Shown: positions 43,122 through 52,134 of the stretch, piece after piece
Layout of the letters: the number at the start of each line of letters is the position of its first letter
Numbering within the stretch: the stretch's first letter is position 1
Assembly (NCBI GenBank): GCA_029781975.1
Contig: JAKOVQ010000017.1
Span: forward strand, 194,074 to 258,073
Source: Acidobacteriota bacterium
GTDB taxonomy: Bacteria; Acidobacteriota; Thermoanaerobaculia; UBA5066
DNA length: 64,000 nucleotides
Reading direction: 5' to 3'
Translations under genes and position numbers: made by a program
The notes under the pieces: model-generated
Database searches by the model: none
What the model was told of the DNA's origin: nothing
What the model saw: only the letters and a program-made list of their open reading frames with translations

Positions 43122-44044
43122 TTAGAGGACGGTGCCGCCGGGCGCTCGCGGGCCGCCTTCACGGCGTGGTAGACGCGGGACGGCGGCACCCGCCCGAGGG
43201 CGCGGGCGACGCCCTCCGTCGCGTCGACGAGGAGCTCGAGGTCGACCCCGGTCTCGAACCCCATCCCCTCGACCAGCCAGACGAGGTCTTCGGTCGCGAC
43301 GTTCCCGGCGGCCCCCGGCGCGTAGGGGCAGCCGCCGAAGCCCCCCGCCGAGGAGTCGAAGATCCGGATCCCCTGCCGAAGCCCCTCCGCCACGTTGGCC
43401 AGGGCGGTCCCGCGCGTGTCGTGAAGGTGGAGAGCGAGGGCGCCGAGCGGCACCCCGGCCTCCACCGTCCGTCCGACCATCTCGGGGACCTGGGTCGGGA
43501 CCCCCACGCCGATCGTGTCGCCCAGGGAGACCTCCGAGCAGCCCGCCAGGAGGAGGCGCGCCGCGACCTCCGCGACGGCCCGCGGGTCGATCGCTCCCTC
43601 GTAGGGACAGCCGAACGCGCACGACACGTACCCGCGGGCCGCGATCCGCTCGGCCCGCGCGCGGGCCAGGACCGGGGCGAACCGCTCGAACGACTCCTCG
43701 ATCGACGCGTTGACGTTCCTCCGGTTGAACGTCTCCGAGGCGGCCGTGAAGACCGCGATCTCGCGAGCCCCGGCGGCCAGGGCCCGCTCGAGCCCCTTGG
43801 CGTTCGGCACCAGGACCGGGTACCGGACGCCCGGCCTCCGGCGGACGGAGGAGAGGACCGTCGCGCCGTCGGCCAGCTGCGGGATCGCCCTGGGCGAGAC
43901 GAACGCCGTCGTCTCCACCACCTGGAGGCCCGAGCGGGCGAGCGCCTCGACGAAGGCGACCTTGACCTCCGACGGGACGACGGTCCCCTCGTTCTGCAGG
44001 CCGTCCCGCGGGCCGACCTCGACCACCGTCACCCGCTCGCCCAT
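43118..44044 (-). CDS. mvaB: Hydroxymethylglutaryl-CoA lyase
   Basis: This 308-residue TIM-barrel enzyme cleaves HMG-CoA to acetyl-CoA and acetoacetate, the last step of leucine degradation. It shows VGPRDGLQNEG (metal and substrate), HLHDTRGTALAN and the signature loop GGCPYAPGAAGNVATED with the catalytic cysteine. The length matches bacterial HMGCL. ATG 44044 lies one base before the stop of the biotin-carrier gene, so it is part of the same transcript as the methylcrotonyl-CoA carboxylase genes. It is last in that cluster; the -35 box of the next gene's promoter overlaps its stop. Confidence 0.95.
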   Translation of the reverse strand: MGERVTVVEVGPRDGLQNEGTVVPSEVKVAFVEALARSGLQVVETTAFVSPRAIPQLADGATVLSSVRRRPGVRYPVLVPNAKGLERALAAGAREIAVFTAASETFNRRNVNASIEESFERFAPVLARARAERIAARGYVSCAFGCPYEGAIDPRAVAEVAARLLLAGCSEVSLGDTIGVGVPTQVPEMVGRTVEAGVPLGALALHLHDTRGTALANVAEGLRQGIRIFDSSAGGFGGCPYAPGAAGNVATEDLVWLVEGMGFETGVDLELLVDATEGVARALGRVPPSRVYHAVKAARERPAAPSSN

Positions 44045-44431
44045 CTACCCGATCTCCACGAGCGCGTCGCCCAGGTCGACCCTCTCGCCCGCGCTCCGGA
44101 AGAGCCGCGCCACCGTCCCGGCGCGGGGCGCTCGGACCTCGTGCTCCATCTTCATCGCGGTCAGGACGAGGAGGGGGGCCCCCTTCTCGACCGAGTCCCC
44201 CTCGGAGACGAGGACCCGTGCCACCGTCCCGGGCATCGGGGCCCTCAGGTCGTGCTCGGCCTCGTCTGCGGCCCCGGCCCTCTCCGCCACCTTCGTCAGC
44301 CGGTAGGTCTCCCCCGCGAAATGGACCCAGACGGTCGCCCCGCTCCGGGCCACCCGGAGGCCCCGCGGCTCGGCTCCCCGGCCGGGGACCGCCTCGTGCT
44401 CCGTCCCGGTGGCGCCGTCCCGCAGCCTCAC
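44045..44431 (-). CDS. Biotin carboxyl carrier protein of an acyl-CoA carboxylase
   Basis: This is a 128-residue protein. The C-terminal 75 residues form a biotinyl domain with [14 protein letters not shown] and [12 protein letters not shown], in which the lysine carries biotin. The N-terminal half ([15 protein letters not shown]) matches the BT-type linker normally found between biotin carboxylase and carrier in methylcrotonyl-CoA carboxylase alpha chains. Here it is separate. GTG 44431 overlaps the biotin carboxylase stop by four bases (GTGA), which should keep synthesis of the two parts equal. The nearby ligase BirA would modify it. Confidence 0.9.
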   Translation of the reverse strand: MRLRDGATGTEHEAVPGRGAEPRGLRVARSGATVWVHFAGETYRLTKVAERAGAADEAEHDLRAPMPGTVARVLVSEGDSVEKGAPLLVLTAMKMEHEVRAPRAGTVARLFRSAGERVDLGDALVEIG

Positions 44432-45888
44432 GCCAGCACCCGGAACGCGCCCGCCGCGAACGGGTCGGGAAAGGCCGCCCCGCCGCCGGACGACGCCGCG
44501 GCCGTCTCCGGCGCCGCGAGGGCGCGAGCCGCCGCGGCGAGCACGTCGACGGGAGGGACGGGCGGAGGGGGGAGCTCGGTCCGCTCGAGGAACCCGGTGT
44601 CGATCTCGGCACGGGCGAAGGCATCCGTCGAGAGGACCCGGGCGAGGTACGAGAGGTTCGTGGTGACGCCGAGGACGACCATGTCGGCCAGGGCGGCCCT
44701 CAGGCGGCGCCGGGCCTCCTCCCGGCTCCCCCCGCGGGCGACGACCTTGGCGAGCATCGGATCGTAGTCGACGCCGACGACGCTCCCCTTCTCGACCCCG
44801 GAGTCGACGCGGATCCCCGGGCCGGCCGGCTCCTCGTAGTCGAGGATCGTCCCCGTCTGGGGAAGGAAGCCGTTCTCCGCGTCCTCCGCGTAGACCCGTG
44901 CCTCGATCGCGTGCGCCGACGGCGCGAGGGGGATGGTGTCGGGGAGCGGCTCGCCCGCCGCCACGGCCAGCTGGAGGGCGACGAGGTCGAGGCCCCACGC
45001 CTCCTCCGTCACCGGGTGCTCCACCTGCAGGCGGGTGTTCATCTCGAGGAAGTAGAACTCGCCCGTCGGGGCGAGGAGGAACTCGACGGTCCCCGCGTTG
45101 ACGTAGCCGACGGCCGCGGCTGCCCGGACGGCGGCAGCGCCGAGCCGCGCGCGCAGCTCCGGGGAGACGACCGCGGACGGGCTCTCCTCGATCACCTTCT
45201 GGTGCCGCCTCTGGAGCGAGCACTCGCGCTCCCCGAGCGCGACGACGCGCCCGTACCGGTCCCCGAAGACCTGGACCTCGATGTGGCGCGGCCGCTCGAG
45301 GTAGCGCTCGAGGTAGAGCGTCCCGTCGCCGAACGCCAGCTCGGCCTCCCGCCGGCACGACGCGACGGCCGGGGCCAGCTCCGCCGGCTCGCGGACGACG
45401 CGCATCCCCTTGCCCCCTCCCCCGGCCGACGCCTTCACGACCGCGGGGAGGCCGACCCGCCCGAGGGCGTCGGGGGCGTGGATGTCGTGCGTGCCGGGGA
45501 CCACCGGGACGCCGGCCGCCCGCATCCGCTCGCGCGACCCGATTTTCCCCCCCATCGCCTCGATGGCCGCGGGAGGTGGGCCGATCCAGACGAGGCCGGC
45601 CTCCTCGACCGCGCGGGCGAAGCCGGCGTTCTCGGAGAGGAAGCCGAAGCCCGGGTGGACCGAGTCGGCGCCGGTCGCGCGGGCCGCCGCGAGGAGCTTC
45701 GGGATCGAGAGGTACGACTCCGCCGCGGGGGCCGGGCCGATCAGGACCGCCTCGTCGGCGAGCCGGACGTGGCGGGCCCCGGCGTCCGCCTCCGAGTAGA
45801 CGGCGACGCTCCCGATCCCGAGGGTCCGGCAGGCGCGGAGGACGCGGACGGCGATCTCGCCCCGGTTGGCCACGAGGACGCGCTTCAA
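44428..45888 (-). CDS. Biotin carboxylase subunit (methylcrotonyl-CoA carboxylase, split alpha chain)
   Basis: This 486-residue ATP-grasp enzyme carboxylates biotin with bicarbonate and ATP. It begins [15 protein letters not shown] and carries [55 protein letters not shown] and the biotin carboxylase C-domain. The start is TTG 45888, overlapping the preceding stop as TTGA; no ATG or GTG fits. Only about 35 poorly conserved Ala/Pro residues follow the core, so the biotin carrier is not fused but encoded next. Context (CT-beta, methylglutaconyl-type hydratase, HMG-CoA lyase) points to methylcrotonyl-CoA as the partner substrate. Confidence 0.92.
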   Translation of the reverse strand: MKRVLVANRGEIAVRVLRACRTLGIGSVAVYSEADAGARHVRLADEAVLIGPAPAAESYLSIPKLLAAARATGADSVHPGFGFLSENAGFARAVEEAGLVWIGPPPAAIEAMGGKIGSRERMRAAGVPVVPGTHDIHAPDALGRVGLPAVVKASAGGGGKGMRVVREPAELAPAVASCRREAELAFGDGTLYLERYLERPRHIEVQVFGDRYGRVVALGERECSLQRRHQKVIEESPSAVVSPELRARLGAAAVRAAAAVGYVNAGTVEFLLAPTGEFYFLEMNTRLQVEHPVTEEAWGLDLVALQLAVAAGEPLPDTIPLAPSAHAIEARVYAEDAENGFLPQTGTILDYEEPAGPGIRVDSGVEKGSVVGVDYDPMLAKVVARGGSREEARRRLRAALADMVVLGVTTNLSYLARVLSTDAFARAEIDTGFLERTELPPPPVPPVDVLAAAARALAAPETAAASSGGGAAFPDPFAAGAFRVLA

Positions 45889-46676
45889 GCGGCCCCCCCC
45901 TTCCACGACGGGTCGCGCCGGGAGAGGAAGGCGCGCATCCCCTCCTGCCCCTCGGCCGAGACGCGCCGCGCGGCGATCGTCTCGACGGTGAGCGGGACCG
46001 CCTCGGCCAGGGGGATCCTCCCCACCGTCCGGGCGAGCTCCTTCGCGACGGCGAGGGCCTCGGGCCCGCCCGACAGGAGCGAGGCGACCGTCTCGTCGAC
46101 CGCCGCGTCGAGCGCCTCCGGCGGGACGACGCGGTGGACGAGCCCCACGCGGAGGGCCTCGGACGCCGGGAAGCGGTCGCCCGTCAGGAACCAGCGGCGC
46201 GCGGCGGACTCCCCGATCTTCCGGACGACGTACGGTCCGATGACGGCCGGCACGATCCCGAGCCGGACCTCCGTCGTCCCGAACAGCGTCCCCTCCGCCG
46301 CGATCGCCACGTCGCAGACGGCGACCAGCCCCGCGCCGCCGCCGAGCGCCGCGCCGTGGATCCTCCCGACGACCGGCCGCGGAAAGGCGTCGAGGGCGGC
46401 AAAGAGCTTCGCCAGGGCCTCCGAGTCCCGCCGGTTGTCCGCGTGGGAGTAGCTCACCATCCGCCCCATCCACGCGAGGTCGGCGCCCGCGCAGAAGGCC
46501 TTCCCCTCCCCGGAGAGGACGAGGACGCGGAGGTCGCGGTCGCCTTCCAGGTCGCGGACGGACGCGGTCAGCTCGGCGATCAGGGCGTCGTCGAACGCGT
46601 TCCTGACATCGGGGCGGGCGAGGACGAGGCGGGCCACCCGGCCCGAGACGGACCTGGAGACGGCGACGGCCGTCAC
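45885..46676 (-). CDS. Enoyl-CoA hydratase, probably methylglutaconyl-CoA hydratase
   Basis: This 263-residue crotonase-fold protein is complete: [28 protein letters not shown] (oxyanion hole), [16 protein letters not shown] and [15 protein letters not shown] with the catalytic-glutamate region. In a cluster with methylcrotonyl-CoA carboxylase and HMG-CoA lyase, the missing step is hydration of 3-methylglutaconyl-CoA, so this gene is the best candidate. It starts at GTG 46676, four bases after the preceding stop, with GAGGTGACG upstream, and its stop overlaps the TTG start of the biotin carboxylase gene. Confidence 0.9.
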   Translation of the reverse strand: MTAVAVSRSVSGRVARLVLARPDVRNAFDDALIAELTASVRDLEGDRDLRVLVLSGEGKAFCAGADLAWMGRMVSYSHADNRRDSEALAKLFAALDAFPRPVVGRIHGAALGGGAGLVAVCDVAIAAEGTLFGTTEVRLGIVPAVIGPYVVRKIGESAARRWFLTGDRFPASEALRVGLVHRVVPPEALDAAVDETVASLLSGGPEALAVAKELARTVGRIPLAEAVPLTVETIAARRVSAEGQEGMRAFLSRRDPSWKGGAA

Positions 46677-46680
46677 CGCG

Positions 46681-47526
46681 TCACCTCGTCACCTCGATCT
46701 TCCCGGCCACGTCGAAGGGGATCTTCACGTCGGCGGTCCCGAGCTTCAGCGTCACGAATCCGACGAGCCTTCCCTGGAGCGTCCCTCCGGAGCCGACGAG
46801 CGAGCCCGCGACCGCGAGGAGCTCTCGGTTCGGGGCCTCCACCGGGAGCGTGAGCTCGTTCGTCCGGCCGCCGTGGATCCTCACCCCCGTCCTCCGGCCC
46901 GAGGCCACCGTCCTCCCGCCGCTGACGAGCGCGTAGGTGATCTCGCGGACGGGGAGGTCGAACGAGAACGGGTTGAGGAGCGCGACGCGGGCCTCCCCGC
47001 GGGTCTCCCTCAGGGAGAGGCCCGAGAGGCGCGCCCCCTCGAACCGCGCGAGGACCGCGCCGAGCGCGGGCGGTCCCTTCAGCGCCGGCGTCCCGGGCTT
47101 CAGCGTCCCGGTCGCGCGGATCGCGACCTTGCCGGTCTTCCCTTCCAGCGTCCCCCGGACCGCCACGTCGAGCCCGTCTCCCTGGGCCTTCTGGAGGACG
47201 GCCGCCGGCACGCGCGCCAGGTCGACGTCGAGGAGGAGGACGGCGTCGGCCCCCCGCGGCAGCTGCTGGACCGCCGCCCCGATCGGCAGGCTCGCCGGAA
47301 TCGGGACGCCCCAGAGGAGCACGTCGCCACGGAACGTCTGCCGGTCCGCAGGGGGAGCGGAGGCGAGCGCCACCCGGAGGAAGAGGAAGGCCCGCGACTT
47401 CGTCAGCGACGTCAGCTCGAGGCCGACGACGCGGCCCCGGACGACCCCCGGGGCGGCGGGCGCCGGCGCCGGCGTCCGGGCGGGAATCGCGGCGAGGAGC
47501 GCGGCCAGGAGGAGCGGCGCGACCAC
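46681..47526 (-). CDS. Secreted LEA14/WHy-like domain protein, unknown role
   Basis: This 281-residue protein begins MVAPLLLAALLAAIPA, a likely signal peptide followed by a Pro/Ala segment. The mature part is beta-rich. Residues of about 165-275 resemble a LEA type-2 (WHy/LEA14) domain: LSGLSLRETRGEARVALLNP, then FSFDLPVREITYALVSGGR. It starts with GTG three bases after the carboxyltransferase stop and ends four bases before the hydratase, so it is embedded in the leucine-degradation operon although nothing about it suggests acyl-CoA chemistry. It is probably periplasmic or envelope-associated. Function is unknown. Confidence 0.75.
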   Translation of the reverse strand: MVAPLLLAALLAAIPARTPAPAPAAPGVVRGRVVGLELTSLTKSRAFLFLRVALASAPPADRQTFRGDVLLWGVPIPASLPIGAAVQQLPRGADAVLLLDVDLARVPAAVLQKAQGDGLDVAVRGTLEGKTGKVAIRATGTLKPGTPALKGPPALGAVLARFEGARLSGLSLRETRGEARVALLNPFSFDLPVREITYALVSGGRTVASGRRTGVRIHGGRTNELTLPVEAPNRELLAVAGSLVGSGGTLQGRLVGFVTLKLGTADVKIPFDVAGKIEVTR

Positions 47527-47529
47527 GGC

Positions 47530-49143
47530 CTACATCCGGAAGACGCCGAAACGCGTCTCGGCCACGGGGGCGTTCTGGACGGCGGAGAGGGCGAGGGCGA
47601 GGACGGTCCGCGTCTCGGTCGGGTCGAGGATCCCGTCGTCCCAGAGCCGGGCCGTCGCGTAGTAGGGGCTCCCCTCCGCCTCGTACTTGTCGAGGACCGG
47701 CTGGCGGAACGCCGCGCGCTCCTCGGGGGTCATCGCGGGCCGCCCCTGGCGGAGGCGCTGGTCGTCCTTCACCGTGGCGAGGACGTCCGCCGCCTGGTCC
47801 CCGCCCATCACGCTGATGCGCGAGTTGGGCCAGGTGAAGAGGAAGCGGGGCTGGTAGGCGCGTCCGCACATCCCGTAGTTCCCCGCCCCGAACGACCCGC
47901 CGACGAGGAGCGTCAGCTTCGGGACGGCGGCGTTGGCCACGGCGTGGACCATCTTCGCGCCGTCTTTCGCGATCCCGCCGTGCTCGTACGCCTTCCCCAC
48001 CATGAAGCCCGTGATGTTCTGGACGAAGAGGAGCGGGATCTGGCGCTGGCAGGCCATCTCGATGAAGTGCGTCGCCTTCAGGGCCGACTCCGAGAAGAGG
48101 ATCCCGTTGTTCGCGAGGACCGCCACCGGGAGCCCGGCGACGCGGCCGAACCCGCAGACCAGCGTGGCGCCGTAGCGCGGCTTGAACTCGTGGAGCCGCG
48201 ACCCGTCGAGGAGGCGGGCCAGGACCTCCCGGACGTCGAAGGGACGCCTCAGGTCCGTGGGGAGGACGCCGAGGATCTCCTCGGCGGGATAGAGCGGCTC
48301 CTCGGGGGAGGCCACGTCTCCGTGGATCCTCTTGACCGTGTTGAGGCGCGCGATCGTCTCGCGGACCTTCTCGATGGCGTCCGCGTCGCTCGACGCCAGC
48401 TCGTCCGCGACGCCGGAGATCCGCGTGTGGACGTCGCCGCCGCCGAGCTCCTCCGCCGTGACGTCCTCGCCCGTCGCCGCCTTCACCAGCGGCGGCCCGC
48501 CGAGGAAGATCGTCCCGAGCCCCTTGACGATCACCACCTCGTCCGACATCGCCGGGACGTAGGCGCCGCCGGCGGTGCACGAGCCGAGGACCGCCGAGAC
48601 CTGCGGGATCCCCGCGGCCGACATCCGGGCCTGGTTGTAGAAGATCCGCCCGAAGTGGTCCCGGTCCGGGAAGACCTCCGCCTGCAGCGGGAGGAACGCC
48701 CCACCCGAGTCGACGAGGTAGACGCAGGGGAGGCGGTTCTCGAGCGCGACCTCCTGGGCGCGGAGGTGCTTCTTCACGGTGACCGGGAAGTAGGTCCCCC
48801 CCTTCACCGACGGGTCGTTCGCCACGACCATCACCTCGCGGCCCGCCACGCGGCCGATCCCGGTGACGATCCCGGCGCCGGGGGCGGCGCCGTCGTACAT
48901 CCCGTGCGCGGCCAGCGGAGAGAGCTCGAGGAAGGCGGTCCCCGGGTCGAGGAGGTGCTCGATCCGCGCGCGGGCGGACATCTTCCCGAGCTCCTCCTGG
49001 CGCGCGGCGCCCGCCGCGCCTCCTCCGGCCCGGGACTTCTCGACCTCCTCGCGGAGGCGGGCGACGAGGGAGAGGTGGTGCTTGCGGTTGTCGAGGAACT
49101 CGCGCGACGTGACGTCGACGCGCGACACGAGGACGTCGCTCAC
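47530..49143 (-). CDS. Methylcrotonyl-CoA carboxylase carboxyltransferase (beta) subunit
   Basis: This 537-residue protein has both halves of the carboxyltransferase fold. The N-half contains [36 protein letters not shown] and [15 protein letters not shown]. The C-half contains [32 protein letters not shown] and the [12 protein letters not shown] loop. The segment [13 protein letters not shown] is typical of methylcrotonyl-CoA rather than propionyl-CoA carboxylases. It would transfer CO2 from carboxybiotin to 3-methylcrotonyl-CoA. GTG 49143 has no Shine-Dalgarno; TAGAAT lies 7 bases upstream and overlaps the preceding stop, suggesting an internal leaderless start. The acceptor and biotin parts follow downstream. 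Confidence 0.93.
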   Translation of the reverse strand: MSDVLVSRVDVTSREFLDNRKHHLSLVARLREEVEKSRAGGGAAGAARQEELGKMSARARIEHLLDPGTAFLELSPLAAHGMYDGAAPGAGIVTGIGRVAGREVMVVANDPSVKGGTYFPVTVKKHLRAQEVALENRLPCVYLVDSGGAFLPLQAEVFPDRDHFGRIFYNQARMSAAGIPQVSAVLGSCTAGGAYVPAMSDEVVIVKGLGTIFLGGPPLVKAATGEDVTAEELGGGDVHTRISGVADELASSDADAIEKVRETIARLNTVKRIHGDVASPEEPLYPAEEILGVLPTDLRRPFDVREVLARLLDGSRLHEFKPRYGATLVCGFGRVAGLPVAVLANNGILFSESALKATHFIEMACQRQIPLLFVQNITGFMVGKAYEHGGIAKDGAKMVHAVANAAVPKLTLLVGGSFGAGNYGMCGRAYQPRFLFTWPNSRISVMGGDQAADVLATVKDDQRLRQGRPAMTPEERAAFRQPVLDKYEAEGSPYYATARLWDDGILDPTETRTVLALALSAVQNAPVAETRFGVFRM

Positions 49144-49150
49144 GGGAGGG

Positions 49151-49156
49151 ATTCTA
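49151..49156 (-). promoter_or_regulatory. TAGAAT box 7 bases before the carboxyltransferase GTG
   Basis: On the minus strand TAGAAT is followed by seven bases and then the GTG start, the geometry of a -10 box for a leaderless message. The TAG is also the stop of the preceding gene, so part of the match could be chance. No -35 box is visible. Confidence 0.4.
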
Positions 49157-49900
49157 CGGGCGACCCGGGGACGAGCGCCGAGACGCCTCCGCGGAGCCGA
49201 GGGCGGCCAGGGCTTCCTCGACCGAGAGCGCGGCCCGGAGGGGGAGCCCTTCCACGGCCCGCGCCGTCCGCTTCAGCCTCCGGACCGTGTCGCCGGCAGG
49301 TCCCGCGAAGGAGCGGAGGAGCTCCTCGAGCTCCTCGTCGGTCGACACGACGGCGTCGACGATCCCGTTCGCGAGCGCCCGGTCCGCGGGGACCGGATCG
49401 CCCGACGCGAAGAGCTCGAGCAGCGCCCGGGGCGCGAGCCTGCGCGCGGCACGGACCGTCCCAGCCCAGCCGGTGACGATCCCCCGCTTCGCGCCGGGGT
49501 GCGCGAACGCGGCGGCCGGGAAGGCGAGGACGAGGTCGGTGGAGAGGACGAGGTCGAGGGCGCCGCCGTGGCAGCCCCCCCTCACGACCGCCACCGTCGT
49601 CGCGGGGACGGATTCCCAGGCGGCGAGCGCCTCCCGGCCGCGGTCGGCGAAGTCGAGGGCGGGCGCTCCCGAGAGAGCCTCCACGGTCTCGAGGTCGGCC
49701 CCCGCCGCGAAGAGGTCGGGCCTCGCCCCCTCGAGGACCGCGAGGGTCGTCTCACCGTCCCCCGCGAGCGCCTCCGCGGCGGCCGCCAGGGACGCGAGCG
49801 CCTCGGCGTCCAGGACGCCCTTCCGGTCGGCCGGCACGAAGCGGACCCGTCGCGTGCCCGAAGGCTCGCGCGGCGAGAGCTCGAACCTCCCGCCCGCCAC
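49154..49900 (-). CDS. Enoyl-CoA hydratase/isomerase family protein
   Basis: This 248-residue crotonase-fold protein has weaker motifs than the 46-kb paralogue: [15 protein letters not shown] for the first oxyanion-hole strand, and [20 protein letters not shown] for the second, with a cysteine inserted in the usual H-G-x-A-x-G-G-G. The catalytic-glutamate position reads GAKRGIVTG and is not clearly conserved, so activity may differ (isomerase, hydrolase) or be lost. It starts at GTG 49900 two bases after the B12-subunit stop and belongs to the same transcript. Its substrate is unknown. Confidence 0.82.
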   Translation of the reverse strand: MAGGRFELSPREPSGTRRVRFVPADRKGVLDAEALASLAAAAEALAGDGETTLAVLEGARPDLFAAGADLETVEALSGAPALDFADRGREALAAWESVPATTVAVVRGGCHGGALDLVLSTDLVLAFPAAAFAHPGAKRGIVTGWAGTVRAARRLAPRALLELFASGDPVPADRALANGIVDAVVSTDEELEELLRSFAGPAGDTVRRLKRTARAVEGLPLRAALSVEEALAALGSAEASRRSSPGRP

Positions 49901-49902
49901 GC

Positions 49903-50322
<420 letters not shown>

Positions 50323-50329
50323 GCCGCCG

Positions 50330-50335
50330 ATTCTA
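50330..50335 (-). promoter_or_regulatory. TAGAAT box 7 bases before the B12-subunit ATG
   Basis: On the minus strand TAGAAT, then seven bases, then ATG 50322. It sits in a 62-base divergent spacer and would drive the branched-chain cluster as a leaderless message. No clear -35 box. Confidence 0.5.
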
Positions 50336-50372
50336 AACGTCCCCCCGGTTTCCCCGCGGGGCCCGCCCTTGG

Positions 50373-50378
50373 TACAGT
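50373..50378 (+). promoter_or_regulatory. TACAGT box 6 bases before the MshEN-protein GTG
   Basis: TACAGT, six bases, then GTG 50385 on the plus strand, back to back with the TAGAAT box serving the opposite gene. No Shine-Dalgarno precedes the GTG. A leaderless start is the simplest reading. Confidence 0.45.
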
Positions 50379-50384
50379 TCCCGC

Positions 50385-51731
50385 GTGCATCGGCGGCTCG
50401 GCGAGATCCTCGTCGGCGGGAAGGCGCTCTCGGCCGAGGTGAGGGATCGGGCCCTGGGGCAGCAGGTCCGGGCCAAGGGGCGCTTCGGGACGATCCTCAT
50501 GGAGATGGGCGCGGTCAAGGAGGACCTCCTCCTCCGCGCGCTCTCGGTCCAGCACGGCGTGGGTCCGGCGACGGCGGCCGAGCTCGCCAACATCGGTCCC
50601 GAGGTCATCCGTCTCGTCCCGGCCAAGCTGGCCGCCAGCCTCTTCGTCGTCCCGTTCAAGCGCTCGGGCCGGACGCTGCACCTGGCGATGCGCGACCCGA
50701 AGGACCTCCCGGCGATCGACGAGATCTCCTTCCTCACCGGCCTCGCCATCGCCCCCTTCGTCGCGCTCGACGCCCGGATCCAGGGGGCGCTCATGCGCTC
50801 GTACGGGACGGCCGTCGAGCGGCGGTACCTCCTCCTCGAGGACCGGCTCAACGCCCTGGCCTCCGGCGTCGCCTCCGGGCCGGGGCAGCCGACCGCCCCC
50901 CCGGCGCCGCCGCCGCCCCCCCCCGACCTGCGGGGCGGAGAGGGAGCGAGCGCCGCCGCGCGCGTCGTCGTCGAGTCGGCGGCCGACCCCTGGGACGGAG
51001 CCGCCAGCTCGGCTTCGGCCGTCGCGGAGGAGGGAGACGTCCTCCTCGAGACGCTCGAGTCCCCCCCCAGGGCTCCGTCGCCCACGCCGCCCGAGACGGT
51101 CGAGGTCCCCGTCGAGGGCGCGGTCGAGGACCCCGCGCTCGAGCCTGCGGTCGAGTTCGACGAATCGGAGGTCCGGAAGCTCCGGCCGGTCAAGGTCGTG
51201 GCCGCGGTCAAGGCGGAGGTGGCCCAGGCCGCGGAGGTTCCCGTCCACGGCGAGGCCTCGGCCGACCTCGTCTCGAGCCTGTCGAGCGCCGAGTCCCGCG
51301 ACGAGATCGCGGCAGCCGTCCTCAAGGAGGCCTCCGCGACCCTCGCGCGTGCGGCCCTCTTCATCGCGCAGCCCGACCGCGTCATCGGGTGGGCCGCGAC
51401 GCCCGAGCCGCCGGACGGCCTCCGCTCGTTCTCGATCTCCTACTCCGAGCCGTCGGTCTTCGCGTCCCTGAGGAACACGGACGGCTTCTACGTCGGTCCC
51501 TGCCCCGAGCTGCCGGGCAACCGCCGCGTCGTCGAGGCCCTCGGGGGCGCGCTGCCGGCCACCATCGCCGTGGTCCCGGTCACCCTCAAGGGGAAGAGCG
51601 TCCTCTTCCTCTTCGGCGAGGGGCGCCCGGGCGCGCCTCCGCCCGCTCCCGTCGTCCTCCGCCGCCTCGCCGCGCAGACGGCCGTGGCGCTGGAGATCCT
51701 CCTCCTCCGGAACCGGCTCCGGAGCCTCTGA
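50385..51731 (+). CDS. MshEN (GspE N-terminal) domain protein with GAF-like C-terminus
   Basis: This 448-residue soluble protein begins with a MshEN/T2SSE-N domain (about 1-145). The motif [20 protein letters not shown] followed by LGQQ matches the long c-di-GMP-binding pattern described for MshE-type ATPases, and [11 protein letters not shown] is the half-repeated second motif. No Walker A or ATPase domain follows. Instead there is a Pro/Ala/Glu linker (160-290) and a GAF-like alpha/beta region (about 295-445, [28 protein letters not shown]). It could be a c-di-GMP-responsive regulator of pili or secretion; this is inference. It is followed 52 bases later by the HU-like gene. Confidence 0.8.
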   Translation: MHRRLGEILVGGKALSAEVRDRALGQQVRAKGRFGTILMEMGAVKEDLLLRALSVQHGVGPATAAELANIGPEVIRLVPAKLAASLFVVPFKRSGRTLHLAMRDPKDLPAIDEISFLTGLAIAPFVALDARIQGALMRSYGTAVERRYLLLEDRLNALASGVASGPGQPTAPPAPPPPPPDLRGGEGASAAARVVVESAADPWDGAASSASAVAEEGDVLLETLESPPRAPSPTPPETVEVPVEGAVEDPALEPAVEFDESEVRKLRPVKVVAAVKAEVAQAAEVPVHGEASADLVSSLSSAESRDEIAAAVLKEASATLARAALFIAQPDRVIGWAATPEPPDGLRSFSISYSEPSVFASLRNTDGFYVGPCPELPGNRRVVEALGGALPATIAVVPVTLKGKSVLFLFGEGRPGAPPPAPVVLRRLAAQTAVALEILLLRNRLRSL

Positions 51732-51767
51732 GGACGAAGGGGCTTCCGCCGCGGGTCGTTCCGCGGT

Positions 51768-51773
51768 TAGACT
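51768..51773 (+). promoter_or_regulatory. TAGACT -10 box before the HU-like gene
   Basis: TAGACT lies 10 bases before ATG 51784, and the same hexamer is used in the strong promoter at 43093. No convincing -35 or Shine-Dalgarno is visible. A 6-bp self-complementary CCGCGG pair brackets the region just upstream. Confidence 0.4.
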
Positions 51774-51783
51774 CCGCAACCGG

Positions 51784-52134
51784 ATGATCAAGAACGATCT
51801 CGTGAACCGCGTGGCGGACGAGACGGGCGTCCCCCGCGCGCAAGCGGCCCGGGCCGTCGAGACCATCATCGACGTCATGCGCCAGTCGCTCACGCGCGGC
51901 TCGCGCATCGAGCTCCGCGGGTTCGGCGTCTTCCTCGTGAAGCGGCGCAAACGCGGCATCGGACGCAACCCGAAGCGTCCCGACGAGCAGGTCGAGATCC
52001 CGCCGGGGTTCACCATCCGCTTCAAGCCTGGGAAGGAGCTCCGCGACCTCGAGGCTCCCGGCGCCGGGACGCCCCCGGCCGAGGGAGCGCCGGAAGGGAC
52101 GCAGTCCCTCCCCGTCCCCGGGGCGCGGGCCTGA
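51784..52134 (+). CDS. HU/IHF-family nucleoid protein
   Basis: This 116-residue DNA-bending protein has the full HU/IHF fold: N-terminal helices IKNDLVNRVADETG and VETIIDVMRQSL, the beta-arm region with IELRGFGVFLVKRRKRGIGR, and the NPKRPDEQVEIP loop. A Pro/Ala/Glu tail of about 28 residues follows the usual 90. The GFGVF motif and R-x-R-x-G-R-N-P element identify the family, but HU versus IHF subtype is not separable by eye. Its stop (CTGA) overlaps the likely start of the membrane protease gene. Confidence 0.93.
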   Translation: MIKNDLVNRVADETGVPRAQAARAVETIIDVMRQSLTRGSRIELRGFGVFLVKRRKRGIGRNPKRPDEQVEIPPGFTIRFKPGKELRDLEAPGAGTPPAEGAPEGTQSLPVPGARA

